DNA of 38,803 nucleotides from an uncultured Bacteroidia bacterium (GCA_903904515.1 CAIVCR010000081.1:1-38803), one strand, 5' to 3'. Positions 15,118 to 25,217 are shown, counted from the first letter of the stretch. Translations and numbers: made by a program. The notes: a model not told the origin generated them from the sequence alone.

Positions 15118-16087
15118 CTGCAAAAAAATTGTTTTTAATCCCTTTTTGACGATTTTCAGATCCCAAAAGTATTAGGATGGTCTGTTTTCTATTCAAATTT
15201 CCAAAATTATCGGGAACAAAAACGGATATTTAAGTAAAATTTGCAGACAATTTGGTAAACGTATATTTTTCTTTCACAGATGTAGGCAATTTGGTCATAA
15301 GTGTCATTAGCCTTAAATAGCCAGGTTCAAAAGTTCTCAATTTATATGAAGTGGCCCTGACAAAAATATTCCAGATTATAATGGCACCTTCAATGTCATA
15401 AAATTGTTGGAGGCACCGAAAAAAACCAGGGTCAAAAAGTATGGGATAACAAACTCAAAGTAGAGAATTGGGTCGTTATAAATCTTCCGTTTTCGCACAC
15501 GGATATATTCAGGAACACCCACCCTGTAAACTCATGAAAGCCTAAACCGTTCACAATTAACCAAAACACTTTATACTTAATCAAAAAACTTCATATAATA
15601 TTATGCATTTTATTGATTTATTGGTATTTAAAACTTTGATAAATATTATTTTACTACGGCAGGTCAGGGCTTATAATTTTAAGAGAAAAGCTGAAGTTCA
15701 GTGCATACTTATGCTCAAATAAAAATTCCGTTAACGCACACGTTATTGAGTTGCTGAAACTTAAAAAACGAAGGGTAGGATAATCTTTAAATCCGGGAAT
15801 AAATTCAGAATTGCTTAGCCTTTTAACCTATTTAAAGAGCTTCATTTTTAATCCCTAAGGATAGAGAAAAAATTAGGCCCGACCAAAATACAGAGTGGTT
15901 TTACTCCCTGATTACATCTGGTTGCATAAATAAAGTATGAATCCTAAAAGTTCAGCTTTCTATTTTCAGGTATGATGACAGCACAATACTATCACTTTCA
16001 CTCAGTATGCGAATAGCCATATTATTTATATATTGTTGCCTATTCGCATCATGGATCACACCTGCTGAAATAGATAGATTTACTCAA
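15118..16087. other. 970-base gap without a convincing gene
   Basis: AT-rich DNA with stops in all frames. A minus-strand stretch of about 47 codons near 15394-15534 reads plausibly (GVPEYIRVRKRKIYNDPI) but has no start and no match I recognise; it could be a decayed gene. A plus-strand ORF entering the carbonic anhydrase gene from 16007 is antisense to it and is not credited. No terminator or RNA gene was identified. Confidence 0.5.
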
Positions 16088-16714
16088 TTAAATAATACGA
16101 TAGATCTCCATAATTTCCTTAAGGATATTGTCAAAATCTATTTTAAGATCAATCAGTTTACCCGTGTGGATATCAAAAACCCAGCCATGAACGGTAAAAT
16201 CCCGCTCCTTGTAGGCCTTTTGGACGTCTGAGGTTTTTATTATATTGACGCATTGCTCCTGTACATTTAATTCGACGAGCCGTTTGTATTTGGCCTCTTC
16301 GTCAGTAATACCACTGAGTTCATCCTTGTGCAGCCGATAAACATCACGGATGTTCCGCAACCATGGATTGAGGATTCCCATGTCTTCAGCCTGCATTGCG
16401 GCCTTTACGCCACTGCAATAGTAGTGCCCGCAAACCACGATGTGATTAACTTTAAGATGGCTTACCGCATAGTTGATAACCGACATTGCACTTAAATCGG
16501 TATTTGGAACCATATTGGCAATATTGCGATGGACAAACACCTCTCCCGGTTTTGTCCCCATAAGCTCCTCTGCGGTCACCCGGCTATCTGAACAGCCGAT
16601 ATAGAGAACTTTAGGACTTTGGCCAAGAGATAAATTCTTAAAAAAATCCTTATCTGTTTTAAGTTTTTCTTCTATCCAAAGTTGGTTATTGGCAAATATT
16701 TGCGCTAAATCCAT
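16088..16714 (-). CDS. Beta-class carbonic anhydrase
   Basis: 208 residues. Zinc ligands are visible as Cys41 and Asp43 in GCSDSR, then His97 and Cys100 in GHYYCSG; Arg45 completes the Asp-Arg dyad. VHRNIANMV and the C-terminal WVFDIHTGKLIDL also fit. It interconverts CO2 and bicarbonate. It lies 35 bases downstream of PEP carboxylase on the same strand; bicarbonate is the substrate of that enzyme, so the pair is a functional unit supplying oxaloacetate. There is no signal peptide, so it is cytoplasmic. Confidence 0.95.
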   Translation of the reverse strand: MDLAQIFANNQLWIEEKLKTDKDFFKNLSLGQSPKVLYIGCSDSRVTAEELMGTKPGEVFVHRNIANMVPNTDLSAMSVINYAVSHLKVNHIVVCGHYYCSGVKAAMQAEDMGILNPWLRNIRDVYRLHKDELSGITDEEAKYKRLVELNVQEQCVNIIKTSDVQKAYKERDFTVHGWVFDIHTGKLIDLKIDFDNILKEIMEIYRII

Positions 16715-16749
16715 TGATCAAAAATTTAGTGTATGCATTAATAGATTAA

Positions 16750-19518
16750 TTATCCGGTAAATCCAATTGCTCCTGCAATAGCATTGATGCAGCGAAGAAG
16801 TTCAAAAAGAAGTGCATTCCCGTTATCAGAGCTTCCCGGCTTATTGCTTTGGCGCCATTGTCTTAATAAATTAACCTGATGCTTGTGAAGCGGTTCCATG
16901 GCTTCAGCGCGTAAAAGTGTGGAATAAAAATGGTTGACCCTTCGTTGCTCAAGAGGGATATTCAAAATAAAATCAATCATATGACGTGTACGTGCCAACT
17001 CATCTAGCATAAGGGTTAAGATCTGGTCACTTTCAGGAACATCTGTTGCAAGCAATGCATATTGCCGGAAAATGGCTTCATCGGATGAGGCGAGGCTCGA
17101 GTCAACATTTGTGAGTATGTATCTGATAAAAGGATCAGTTTTCACAGAATTTTTAAACCGTTCGAACTTATCGGGATTATGTTTCTGCATCGCTTCCAGG
17201 GTGGTACCAACGCCGTACCACGAGGTAATATTGAACCTGCACTGACTCCAGCTGAATACCCACGGAATAGCCCTAAGATCGTTCAGCGACCGGGTACCTG
17301 TGCGGCGTGAAGGGCGGCTTCCTATTTTGCTTTGCTCAATCGCATCAATCGGGGTAGCTTTTTCATAAAACTGGATAAAACCCGGTTTTTCAATGAGCTC
17401 TTTATAAACTTCCATACTTTTGGAGACCAGGTATCCAAACTCGGATGCCAGCTCGTGCTCTTTAATCCGGTTATTATTTTGAATCATGGTAGCCGACAAG
17501 GTTCCGGCTGTAAGAAGTTCAAGATTATAAACAGCATTGTTCTTATTGGCATATTTGCGTTCAATGGTCTCCCCCTGCTCCGTCAACCGGATATCGCCGT
17601 TAATTGTCCCTGGTGGTAATGCCCGTAAAAACCAGTGTGTCGGTCCCGCACCCCGGCTAATAGACCCCCCTTTACCATGAAAGAAACGGATTTTGACCTT
17701 ATGCTTTAACCCAATTTCTGCGAGTTTGGACTGTGCTTCATACAAATACCACTGACTCGCCAGGATACCGCCATCTTTATTGCTGTCGCTGTAACCAATC
17801 ATCACCTGTTGCACCGGGACAGCAAGGCCATTCGTTTGTTGTTGTAATCTCAGGCTGTTTTTGGTCACCGGATGCGATAAAAACTGATCCAGAATATGAG
17901 GACTGCGTATTAAATCTTCAATCGTTTCAAAAAGTGGGACTACAGGTAGCCTTGAAGCGATGCCATCAGGGGTATTAATCATTAAACCCGCCTCTCTTTC
18001 GAGCAAATAAACAACCAGCAGATCGGATAAATTACGAGTCATACTAACGATAAGAGAACCCAGTGCCTCCTCCCCATATTTGTTAACATGCTCACTGATT
18101 ACGCGATAGGTGTCAACCAATAAACTGGCTTCATTTCCGAGGGCGATATTGGGATGGGTAAAAGGTCGCGAGGAGCTTAACTCTCTATTGACAAAAGAGA
18201 TTCGCTGTGTCTCATCACTTTTTAGAAAAGATTCGCCATTCAATTGAGCCGCATCCATAAGTTCTGAAAGAACCTGCTCGTGATAACGGCTGTTTTGCCT
18301 GATATCAAGCTTAGCCAAATGAAACCCAAAAGTATTTATAATCCGAATAATCTCGTTTACATCGGTATAAGCAATTTCAGAAGCCCCAAAAGCTTTTAAT
18401 CCATTTTGTAATATTTCAAGATCTTTGATCAGGTTAGACGGATATTTGTAACTTATTGTCTCCTCGCGGATCTCCTTGGCCACCCCTTCATAAACCACAA
18501 CTGGAAGTTTTGCAATCAGGAATGACAGATATTGTTTAAAGGCCTCATTTGGATAATCAATCTTGAGATGCCCTGAAAATTTCCTGATCTCATTATACAA
18601 GCGATTATAATTTCCCTGAAAATTACCATCCAGTTGTTTTTCAATGCAGTGAAAACTGAGATTTTTCTGAAGAGTCATCAGTTCCTTTTTGATAACCTGA
18701 AATGCTTTTAATCTAAGCTTTAACAACGTATTTTTTGTGACATCCGAAGTTACCAGGGGATGTCCGTCACGGTCGCCCCCTACCCAGTTACCAAAAGTAA
18801 TTTTAGGGTAATTTGTGGTCCCTCGTATTAATGAAGGGTCGAATCCTGCCTCCACCCAGGCTTGAACCAGGCGCCTGTCATGAAGGGTTATAACTTCCGG
18901 AAAAACCTGCGTCAGGTAGTGAATGATATTATCAAGCTCAGAGTCGATATCGGGTTTTTCGGTGTATACATCAGATATTCGCCAAATACGGTGAAGTGCA
19001 ATTTTAATATTTTTACGGTTTTCATCCTGTTCGAATTTACTGTACATCTGGTTCTCGCGTCGCACAACCAACAGGTACAAATTGCGCAGGTGTTCAAGCA
19101 TTATAGTGGGTTTTGCCTCGGTGGGATGGGCTGTTAATACCGGCTCCACTTTTATCTCTGAAAGGTTTGCGGCAATTTCCTCAGCACTATAACCCTTTTG
19201 TTTTAAAAGCTTAAGGTTATAGGACCACAATCCGTCAATCTCAGAGAGCGAATTTTGATTCTCCTTTTTCCGTCGGTTTTGAACAGCTCCATTTACCTCT
19301 ACAATATTAAGCAGCTGAAAGCAGGTTGAGTATAACTGGAGATGTTTCCCGGTAAACACTTTATCATGAAAGCTCAGTGAATCAGTAATCCATGGGATAT
19401 CCTGTGCCAGTTCAGCCTCTCCGGATTCAAGCATCACCTCCTTCAGACAATTCAGAAGATATTCCAAATCGTCATATGATTTGCCTAGTTTACTCTTAAC
19501 CTGTTCAAGTGTTTTCAT
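16750..19518 (-). CDS. ppc: Phosphoenolpyruvate carboxylase
   Basis: 922 residues. Signature segments: VLTAHPTEAKP (catalytic His), NWVGGDRDGHPLVT, GYSDSNKDGG, and RFFHGKGGSISRGAGPTH, followed by the C-terminal ending in FTG, close to the usual NTG. The enzyme carboxylates PEP with bicarbonate to oxaloacetate, an anaplerotic step and part of mixed-acid/succinate fermentation. It is the first gene of a two-gene unit with the beta carbonic anhydrase. Confidence 0.97.
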   Translation of the reverse strand: MKTLEQVKSKLGKSYDDLEYLLNCLKEVMLESGEAELAQDIPWITDSLSFHDKVFTGKHLQLYSTCFQLLNIVEVNGAVQNRRKKENQNSLSEIDGLWSYNLKLLKQKGYSAEEIAANLSEIKVEPVLTAHPTEAKPTIMLEHLRNLYLLVVRRENQMYSKFEQDENRKNIKIALHRIWRISDVYTEKPDIDSELDNIIHYLTQVFPEVITLHDRRLVQAWVEAGFDPSLIRGTTNYPKITFGNWVGGDRDGHPLVTSDVTKNTLLKLRLKAFQVIKKELMTLQKNLSFHCIEKQLDGNFQGNYNRLYNEIRKFSGHLKIDYPNEAFKQYLSFLIAKLPVVVYEGVAKEIREETISYKYPSNLIKDLEILQNGLKAFGASEIAYTDVNEIIRIINTFGFHLAKLDIRQNSRYHEQVLSELMDAAQLNGESFLKSDETQRISFVNRELSSSRPFTHPNIALGNEASLLVDTYRVISEHVNKYGEEALGSLIVSMTRNLSDLLVVYLLEREAGLMINTPDGIASRLPVVPLFETIEDLIRSPHILDQFLSHPVTKNSLRLQQQTNGLAVPVQQVMIGYSDSNKDGGILASQWYLYEAQSKLAEIGLKHKVKIRFFHGKGGSISRGAGPTHWFLRALPPGTINGDIRLTEQGETIERKYANKNNAVYNLELLTAGTLSATMIQNNNRIKEHELASEFGYLVSKSMEVYKELIEKPGFIQFYEKATPIDAIEQSKIGSRPSRRTGTRSLNDLRAIPWVFSWSQCRFNITSWYGVGTTLEAMQKHNPDKFERFKNSVKTDPFIRYILTNVDSSLASSDEAIFRQYALLATDVPESDQILTLMLDELARTRHMIDFILNIPLEQRRVNHFYSTLLRAEAMEPLHKHQVNLLRQWRQSNKPGSSDNGNALLFELLRCINAIAGAIGFTG

Positions 19519-19675
19519 TCTATTATGTTTCTAACCATAGTAATTTAACATAGCGGCACTAAATTTGTTTAAAGACCTAGTACTACCAGAAAGGCGAAAG
19601 GCGCATTTTAACCTTGAAAGGCCATTTAAAGCGGCCAAATAAAGTTATGAATTATTCATATTTAAGCTGAGGATT

Positions 19676-19885
19676 ATGCAACAGCCTTACTTCAACAGCA
19701 ATAAAGGGTTTATACACAGTAGTATTTGCCTGCAACAAAATGTAAGATATAAAGCTTTAAAGATACTGGATAAAATCCTCCGGGAAGAATTTGGACGGAT
19801 TAAAAAAAATGTTGAAATTGCCGCTTCATTCCGGGATGAATCACCGATATCACAAATCTGCCAGGAAAAGGCAAATACAGTATAA
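19676..19885 (+). CDS. Possible small ORF coupled to the thioesterase gene
   Basis: 69 codons from an ATG, ending in TAATG so that its stop overlaps the thioesterase start by one base, an arrangement that suggests translational coupling. The sequence has a basic amphipathic middle (YKALKILDKILREEFGRIKK) and no signal peptide. I recognise no family. It could be chance; support rests on the stop-start overlap and the absence of any competing frame. Confidence 0.35.
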   Translation: MQQPYFNSNKGFIHSSICLQQNVRYKALKILDKILREEFGRIKKNVEIAASFRDESPISQICQEKANTV

Positions 19886-20298
19886 TGAATAAAGAAACAA
19901 TCAGTTACAAGTACGAGTTAGATTTCACTGTTCGTGATTATGAATGTGATCTCCAGGGAATCGTAAACAACGGGGTATATTTAAATTACTTCGAACATGC
20001 GCGTCATACTTTTCTAAAAGAACAAAACATCGACTTTGCGACCCTCCATACCCAGGGAATTGATCTTGTCGTATCGAGGATTGAGATCGATTACAAATTA
20101 TCGCTCACAAGCGGAGATCATTTTGTGGTAAGGCTAAATATCCAGCGGGACGGACTTCTCAGGCTGGTTTTTGAGCAGGACATTTTCAAACAGCCTGAAA
20201 ATAAGCTGGTAGCTCATGCCAAAGTGATAGGAGTGGGCTTAAAAAACGGGAGACCGGTCAGGCTGGATGATATTTCGGGATTTAATGAACTTGTTTGA
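19885..20298 (+). CDS. Acyl-CoA thioesterase, 4HBT/YbgC type
   Basis: 137 residues with a hotdog fold. The catalytic motif is RDYECDLQGIVNNGVYLNYFEHAR; Asp22 fits the active-site Asp of 4-hydroxybenzoyl-CoA thioesterases. VSRIEIDYKLSLTSGD continues the family pattern. Relatives hydrolyse short- or medium-chain acyl-CoA in the cytoplasm. The next gene, a LysE-type exporter, begins 3 bases after its stop, so the two are co-transcribed. Confidence 0.9.
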   Translation: MNKETISYKYELDFTVRDYECDLQGIVNNGVYLNYFEHARHTFLKEQNIDFATLHTQGIDLVVSRIEIDYKLSLTSGDHFVVRLNIQRDGLLRLVFEQDIFKQPENKLVAHAKVIGVGLKNGRPVRLDDISGFNELV

Positions 20299-20301
20299 CA
20301 A

Positions 20302-20925
20302 ATGGAATACTTACCGCTTATTGGTACAGTAGCGCTTTTAAATTTACTTGCTGCAGTTAGCCCCGGTCCTGACTTTGTGATGACCGTCCGAAATTCACTG
20401 ATCTATTCCCGTCGTTCGGGGATTTTTACAGGCTTAGGCATTGCCATGGCGCTTGGGGTTCATCTTTTTTACTGTGCGGCTGGAATTGGATTCCTCATTT
20501 CCAAATCGGTGATTCTGTTTTCAATGATTAAGCTACTTGGCGCGGGTTACCTGATCTATATGGGGATTGGTTCTCTGTTGGCCAAGGGATCCAGACTGGA
20601 TATAACTGAAACCGCTACAGGAATCGACATCTCTCGTTTTCAGGCTTTTAGAATGGGCTTTCTAACCAATATATTAAATCCCAAGGCCACACTATTTTTT
20701 CTAAGTTTGTTTACCCTTGTGATCGGGAACTCCACACCGCTTTATGTCATTCTGACGATTTCGGTAATCATTATCTTAACTGCCCTATCCTGGTTTACCA
20801 TCGTTTCCATATTTCTGGCACAGCCCAGGGTTCAAAAAGTATTTCTTAAGTATGAAAAGGGGATCAACCGCACATTGGGCGGCTTTCTGATCCTTTTAGG
20901 GGTCAAAATTGCATTTACATTTTAA
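20302..20925 (+). CDS. LysE/RhtB-family amino-acid exporter
   Basis: 207 residues with about six membrane spans. The family signature AAVSPGPDFVMTVRNSL lies near 17-33, then GIFTGLGIAMALGVHLFY and FRMGFLTNILNPKATLFFLS. LysE/RhtB proteins export amino acids or homoserine lactone-like compounds across the inner membrane by proton exchange. It is co-transcribed with the thioesterase and ends just before a hairpin. Confidence 0.93.
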   Translation: MEYLPLIGTVALLNLLAAVSPGPDFVMTVRNSLIYSRRSGIFTGLGIAMALGVHLFYCAAGIGFLISKSVILFSMIKLLGAGYLIYMGIGSLLAKGSRLDITETATGIDISRFQAFRMGFLTNILNPKATLFFLSLFTLVIGNSTPLYVILTISVIIILTALSWFTIVSIFLAQPRVQKVFLKYEKGINRTLGGFLILLGVKIAFTF

Positions 20926-20935
20926 TCTTCATAAA

Positions 20936-20969
20936 AAACACCTATCCCTTTTTAAAAGGATAAGTGTTT
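20936..20969. terminator. Terminator-like hairpin between convergent genes
   Basis: Arms AAACACCTATCC (20936-20947) and GGATAAGTGTTT (20958-20969) pair with one G-T, flanked by A-rich and T-rich ends. It lies between the LysE gene and the convergent lipoprotein gene and could serve both. Confidence 0.7.
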
Positions 20970-21031
20970 ATTCATAATAGTTTTTAACCTCTTTTCACCG
21001 TCGTATCAAATCAGCTGTCGGATCAAAACGG

Positions 21032-21949
21032 TTATCTTCTTTCTCTGCCAAGCGAAATAACTGTTGTTGAGTCCTGAGTTGTCCTGGTGGCTTTGTTGTC
21101 GCACGTACCATTTCCATAATCAACCGTCGCAAATTTGCCGGAACTGTCTTTATATTCGATTATCCCGCTGGAAATAAACTTACACTCCCCGGTTTTAATA
21201 AGGGGCACTGTAATGATTTTCGAATAGGAGTTTCCCTTTGAGTCGGTTACAATAACCTGTCCTGTAGTGGTTACCGTCATATCATCTGAAGGATCAAATT
21301 CGGTTTCAGTACCCGCCATCCAGGTCTTTTCATTAACCTCAACCCTGTGAATAGTCGTCCCATCTGCCAGTGTGATGGTAAGATCTCCGTTTTCAGTAAA
21401 TTTAATCTCCGGATCTTTGGTTCGGGTTTTGACCGATGTGCCTGAAATGCATACAGAATCATTGCAGAAGTTAACAAAAGTGACTGATTGTGTACTGGAC
21501 GATTTAAACGGTGCAGCAGAAATGACAATAATGATCTTTCCGCTAAGGATATGCCCGTTTTCAAGTTGAAGGCTGTCACCATAATCAAGAGTCATCGTTT
21601 TTGGATATCCTCCGTTCGTTGTCACAACATTAAGATCGGGACAAAATCCATAGCGATAATGGAGTTTGAATTTTGGAAAATGATCAAACATATTCCTGTA
21701 CATTCCACCGCCCATGTCGGCACTCTTCAATCCAGCACTATAGATTGCAATCGAACCGCTTCCTAAAGAGAAAATATCAGATTCATAACCTGCAGTTACA
21801 ACCGCATTATCCATTTTGGTATCAGCAGTAATAAGAGCCACGGCGTTTGATTTTAATACGATCGTATCAATAGAGCCGGATCTTTGGCTACATGCATAAA
21901 ACGCAAATGCACCTCCTATAATTAAAACACCCAATAAAAGCTTTTTCAT
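21032..21949 (-). CDS. Lipoprotein of unknown function, Thr/Ser-rich beta protein
   Basis: 305 residues from the ATG at 21947-21949 (MKKLLLG); an upstream in-frame start gives a poorer signal. The lipobox is AFYAC. The mature chain is rich in Thr, Ser, Asp and Gly in short beta-like stretches (GDLTITLADGTTIHRVEV, DMTVTTTGQVIVTDSKGNSY), suggesting a beta-sandwich or repeated beta-hairpin surface protein. Cysteines in YGFCPDL, FVNFCNDSVC, GECKF and GTCDN may form disulfides. I recognise no named domain. It faces the LysE gene and is alone. Confidence 0.7.
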   Translation of the reverse strand: MKKLLLGVLIIGGAFAFYACSQRSGSIDTIVLKSNAVALITADTKMDNAVVTAGYESDIFSLGSGSIAIYSAGLKSADMGGGMYRNMFDHFPKFKLHYRYGFCPDLNVVTTNGGYPKTMTLDYGDSLQLENGHILSGKIIIVISAAPFKSSSTQSVTFVNFCNDSVCISGTSVKTRTKDPEIKFTENGDLTITLADGTTIHRVEVNEKTWMAGTETEFDPSDDMTVTTTGQVIVTDSKGNSYSKIITVPLIKTGECKFISSGIIEYKDSSGKFATVDYGNGTCDNKATRTTQDSTTVISLGRERR

Positions 21950-22463
21950 TTGTAATTGTTTTAAATTATTACTCACTCAAATAGTGACAAGATTATCACA
22001 GTCCAAAGTTGAGCCATATACATCAATATAAATTGCAATATTCTTGAATAAACTTACATGATTCACATGCCCATTTTAGTCATCTGGAAAATATCAAAAA
22101 AGCTATTATATAATTGTATATAAGCCTTTTGAGATCGCATGCTGGCTGAATAACCAAATTATGGGAATGCCATACCGCAAGCGGGTAAGGATAAACCAGG
22201 TGCCTAAAAAGAGAGTTGAGAGCCTAACCCTAAATAATTGAGTATAGGACTTGGATTAAGGAATTGCGCCTGTTATTCGGGTTTTGAATTCAATCAGGCA
22301 TTCGCAGACAATACGCATTTTAGTTAAAATTGCTTTGAAATTCCAATAACACTCCGTCAACTAATTGAGGAAAACCATCCCGATCAATCGCTGCCAGAAC
22401 ATAAATAATAACGACATTTTTTGGACCCATTGCAGCCGGGCGTTATGCTGAATATCTTAAAAA
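21950..22463. other. 514-base gap without a convincing gene
   Basis: On the plus strand about 55 codons stay open before TGA at about 22240 (YYIIVYKPFE, then MPYRKRVRINQVPKKRV), and on the minus strand a 36-codon frame starts MGPKNVVIIYVLAAIDRDG near 22435. Neither has a recognisable family or a proper start region. They may be gene remnants or chance. Confidence 0.45.
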
Positions 22464-23492
22464 TCAGCTGTGAATTTCGCCAACAGTTTTATCCGAAAAG
22501 TGAATATAGGTAAACAATTCGGGAATATGGGAGTCATACACGCCATGAGTGTTCCATGCCCACCCCGGATTTATCTTTGAATCCTGATCCTTTAATAACT
22601 CAAAACGGGAAAAATCCATTCTCCAAACATCGCCCGGCTTGGGTGGGAGCGACCTGTCACCTGCCAACAATTTCATCCCGGACCAGGGAATTGCAATCTC
22701 TACAGTCCACCCTTCATCAACATCTTCACTTTTGTTGGCTGTTCCATTTACCTTTACAGCTGTTTTCAACCCCTTGAGATCCCATTCACGGAAACCCCAC
22801 CGCCCTCCGCGCGGATGCTTTCGTCCATCAAAATCGCCTCCCAGAACCTCAACTTTCTGCGTCAGCAAATCCAATTCCGAAATCTCAAATCTGCTGCCAT
22901 GCTTATAGGCATCCTGCCAAACCCACAAAACTTCGTAAACTGTCCCAAAGGCATTGATCTCAAATTCATAATAACAATCCTCACCCGCAATAAATAGCTC
23001 AACATCATTATCATGCCATATTAGTGAGTCCCGTTTAGTCAATGTGGCTGCAACATTTGGTTCCTGGATCCAGTATGCCACATAGAGATTTTCATCATCC
23101 CACTGAACTGCAGCGCGCGTATCAAGAAGGGCAGATTTTCCTGTTACCAAATCGACAAACCGGGGGGATTTCGGAACGGCCTTCCAGGCCTCCTTTTCCA
23201 CCTCTCCATCAATAGATAGGTGTCCTGCTGCCCGGTAACAGGTATAATGTTTACACAACTCCTGATTGTAACCGTAGTTACCAGGCAATACTTCCACACT
23301 TGAAGAACCCTGGTTTGAACTGAGTGTGTGAGAAGATACACTATTCCCATAAATGGAGCGTTCTCCCCCATTGGGCAATTCGGAGATGGTTTTCCCCTCT
23401 GTGGTGGTCCAGACAGCAGGAACAGCAGCCGCTGCAGATAACAATAAGGAATTTCTCAGGAACAATCTGCGGGAATTATCTGTTTTATTCAT
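22464..23492 (-). CDS. Tat-exported carbohydrate-binding family 9-like protein
   Basis: 342 residues. A twin-arginine signal is visible, SRRLFLRN followed by a hydrophobic SLLLSAAAAVPAVW. The mature part fits the CBM9-like/DOMON-type fold (PF06452): GHLSIDGEVEKEAWKAVP, RAAVQWDDENLYVAYWIQEP, LIWHDNDVELFIAG, YYEFEINAFGTVYEVLW, EGWTVEIAIPWSGM and GDVWRMDFSRFE. Family members bind glycans or act as exported accessory proteins beside glycoside hydrolases. It lies downstream of the acyl-CoA ligase and the fucosidase on the same strand. The substrate is not predictable. Confidence 0.85.
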   Translation of the reverse strand: MNKTDNSRRLFLRNSLLLSAAAAVPAVWTTTEGKTISELPNGGERSIYGNSVSSHTLSSNQGSSSVEVLPGNYGYNQELCKHYTCYRAAGHLSIDGEVEKEAWKAVPKSPRFVDLVTGKSALLDTRAAVQWDDENLYVAYWIQEPNVAATLTKRDSLIWHDNDVELFIAGEDCYYEFEINAFGTVYEVLWVWQDAYKHGSRFEISELDLLTQKVEVLGGDFDGRKHPRGGRWGFREWDLKGLKTAVKVNGTANKSEDVDEGWTVEIAIPWSGMKLLAGDRSLPPKPGDVWRMDFSRFELLKDQDSKINPGWAWNTHGVYDSHIPELFTYIHFSDKTVGEIHS

Positions 23493-23576
23493 AGGAATTA
23501 TTAGTTTATAAAGTTCTATATTAATCTGTTACGAGAATATTCAGATCGATAACTCAATATTTAATACTATAGAATA

Positions 23577-25217
23577 TCAGGTGTACAAATATCTCTTAAT
23601 ATTCCGTTTTGGCGTTTTTTCAAATTCTTTAGTCACTAAAATAATCGAACTTAGCTGGGCAAATTTTGGGAACTCTTTGTTAACCTGCCTTCGGTTTTCT
23701 TCCATAATATCCTTAAGCTGTACTACATCAGCCATTTCTTTCTCAACTATTTCAGGATCAGGATAAACAAAAGCAACCAATTTGCCATCCCGCTCAGTAA
23801 TCACACATTCCATGACAAAAGGATAATTATTCAACTTATCTTCCATCTCTTCGGGATAGATATTCTGTCCTGATGATCCAAGGAGCATATTCTTGGAACG
23901 TCCCCGGATATAAACTGAATTTTTGGTGTCGATAATTCCCAGGTCTCCGGTATGGAGCCACCCTTCGCTGTCGATGGTTTCAGCGGTAATTTTTTCATTT
24001 TTATAGTAACCCAACATCACGTTGGCTCCCCTCACCTGGATTTCGCCTACTTCATTATATGGATCCCTGGAATCGATACGAACTTCCATCCTGTCGACTA
24101 ATCTCCCTGCCGACGATGGACTAAAGCTTGTCCAGGGTTCATAGGAAATAAGCGGACCACACTCAGTCATCCCATATCCGATCGTAAATGGAAATTTAAT
24201 TTTTCTGAAAAAAGCTTCCACTTCGTGATTTAAGGGAGCTCCCCCGATCACTATTTCGTGGAAATTTCCCCCAAAGGTGTCGATGAGACTTGTCCTGACT
24301 TTTTTAAATAGAAGGAGCTGAATGCCGGGAACCTTAAGCAAAAATTTAATCAGCGGCTTTTCAAGTTCAGGAAGAATCCGTTTTTTGTATATTTTTTCGA
24401 TCACAAGGGGGACTGACAGGATCAGTCGTGGTTTAACTTCCTGAAATGCCTTAATAATCAGTTGCGGAGTGGGTGCTTTCGAGAGAAAGGTTACGTGGCA
24501 ACCCACTGAGACCGGGAACAAAAATTCAAACAATAAACCAAAAACATGAGCCATCGGGAGAAATGAGACAATGCGGTCGCCAGCTTCCAAAGGCATATGA
24601 TCCTGCGCATAAATAATGTTCGAAAGTAAGCTGCGGGCAGGGATCATCACCCCTTTGGTAAAACCTGAAGTGCCACTGGTGTAGGAGATAATGCTCAGAT
24701 CTTCTCCGGTATATTCATCCATTTCAAAGTTATCGGATGTCGATTGTCCGGCCATCAAGGGTGTAAAGCATGTTTCCCAAAGCTCCTGTTCTTTAACTGT
24801 TTTAAATGAAAGGGGTGAGAATTTCGACAGACTGACTACCCCCTTAATCCCCGGAAGTTTGTCAACAGGAAGTTTGTCAAAAAGGGTATCCGCGGCAAAA
24901 AGGAAAATTGATTCGGAATGGTTGAGGATATGAACGATATCGTCAGGGTTAAAGTCGGGTAAAATGGGAACTATCACCCCACCATAACCGGAAATAGCCA
25001 GAAATGAGATGGCCCAGGTTGATGAGTTTCGTCCAAGAATAGCAATCTTATCCCCCTTTTGAATGCCACTTTCCCTAAAATACCTATGAATCTGGCGAAT
25101 CATCTGTGCCGCTTCGCCATAGGTCGTCGTTGTTCCCTCAAAATCGGTAAAAACCGGCATAGACCAGTTTCTTTTAAAACTTTGTGTAAAGATGGTGTTT
25201 AGTTTATCGCGGTTCAT
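23577..25217 (-). CDS. AMP-forming long-chain acyl-CoA ligase
   Basis: 546 residues from the ATG at 25215-25217 (a TTG three codons earlier is possible). Adenylation motifs: SYTSGTSGFTKGVM (P-loop), FTIGYGMTECGPL, GWLHTGDLG, and the C-terminal KTPKRNIKRYLY lysine. The family activates fatty acids with ATP and CoA at the inner face of the membrane. Substrate length is not determined from sequence. It sits within a run of exported degradative genes and would suit use of released fatty acids, which is inference. Confidence 0.85.
   Translation of the reverse strand: MNRDKLNTIFTQSFKRNWSMPVFTDFEGTTTTYGEAAQMIRQIHRYFRESGIQKGDKIAILGRNSSTWAISFLAISGYGGVIVPILPDFNPDDIVHILNHSESIFLFAADTLFDKLPVDKLPGIKGVVSLSKFSPLSFKTVKEQELWETCFTPLMAGQSTSDNFEMDEYTGEDLSIISYTSGTSGFTKGVMIPARSLLSNIIYAQDHMPLEAGDRIVSFLPMAHVFGLLFEFLFPVSVGCHVTFLSKAPTPQLIIKAFQEVKPRLILSVPLVIEKIYKKRILPELEKPLIKFLLKVPGIQLLLFKKVRTSLIDTFGGNFHEIVIGGAPLNHEVEAFFRKIKFPFTIGYGMTECGPLISYEPWTSFSPSSAGRLVDRMEVRIDSRDPYNEVGEIQVRGANVMLGYYKNEKITAETIDSEGWLHTGDLGIIDTKNSVYIRGRSKNMLLGSSGQNIYPEEMEDKLNNYPFVMECVITERDGKLVAFVYPDPEIVEKEMADVVQLKDIMEENRRQVNKEFPKFAQLSSIILVTKEFEKTPKRNIKRYLYT

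Noticed and set aside
15394-15534. Minus-strand open stretch of about 47 codons with coding-like composition
   Set aside because: No start codon after its upstream stop, no family recognised; kept only as a possible relic.
16007-16231. Plus-strand 74-codon ORF starting MRIAILFIYCC
   Set aside because: Most of it is antisense to the end of the clear carbonic anhydrase gene; the leader-like start is probably chance.
22080-22240. Plus-strand stretch YYIIVYKPFE... resembling the start of RluE/RsuA-type pseudouridine synthases
   Set aside because: Only a few residues agree, there is no ATG before them and the frame stops soon after; likely chance.
22160-22260. Possible cobalamin riboswitch, sought because a B12-dependent enzyme lies nearby
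   Set aside because: No B12 box or adequate helices were found here or upstream of the EutBC or phosphoesterase genes.
22327-22437. Minus-strand 36-codon ORF MGPKNVVIIYVLAAIDRDG
   Set aside because: Too short, no recognised domain, no neighbouring signals.
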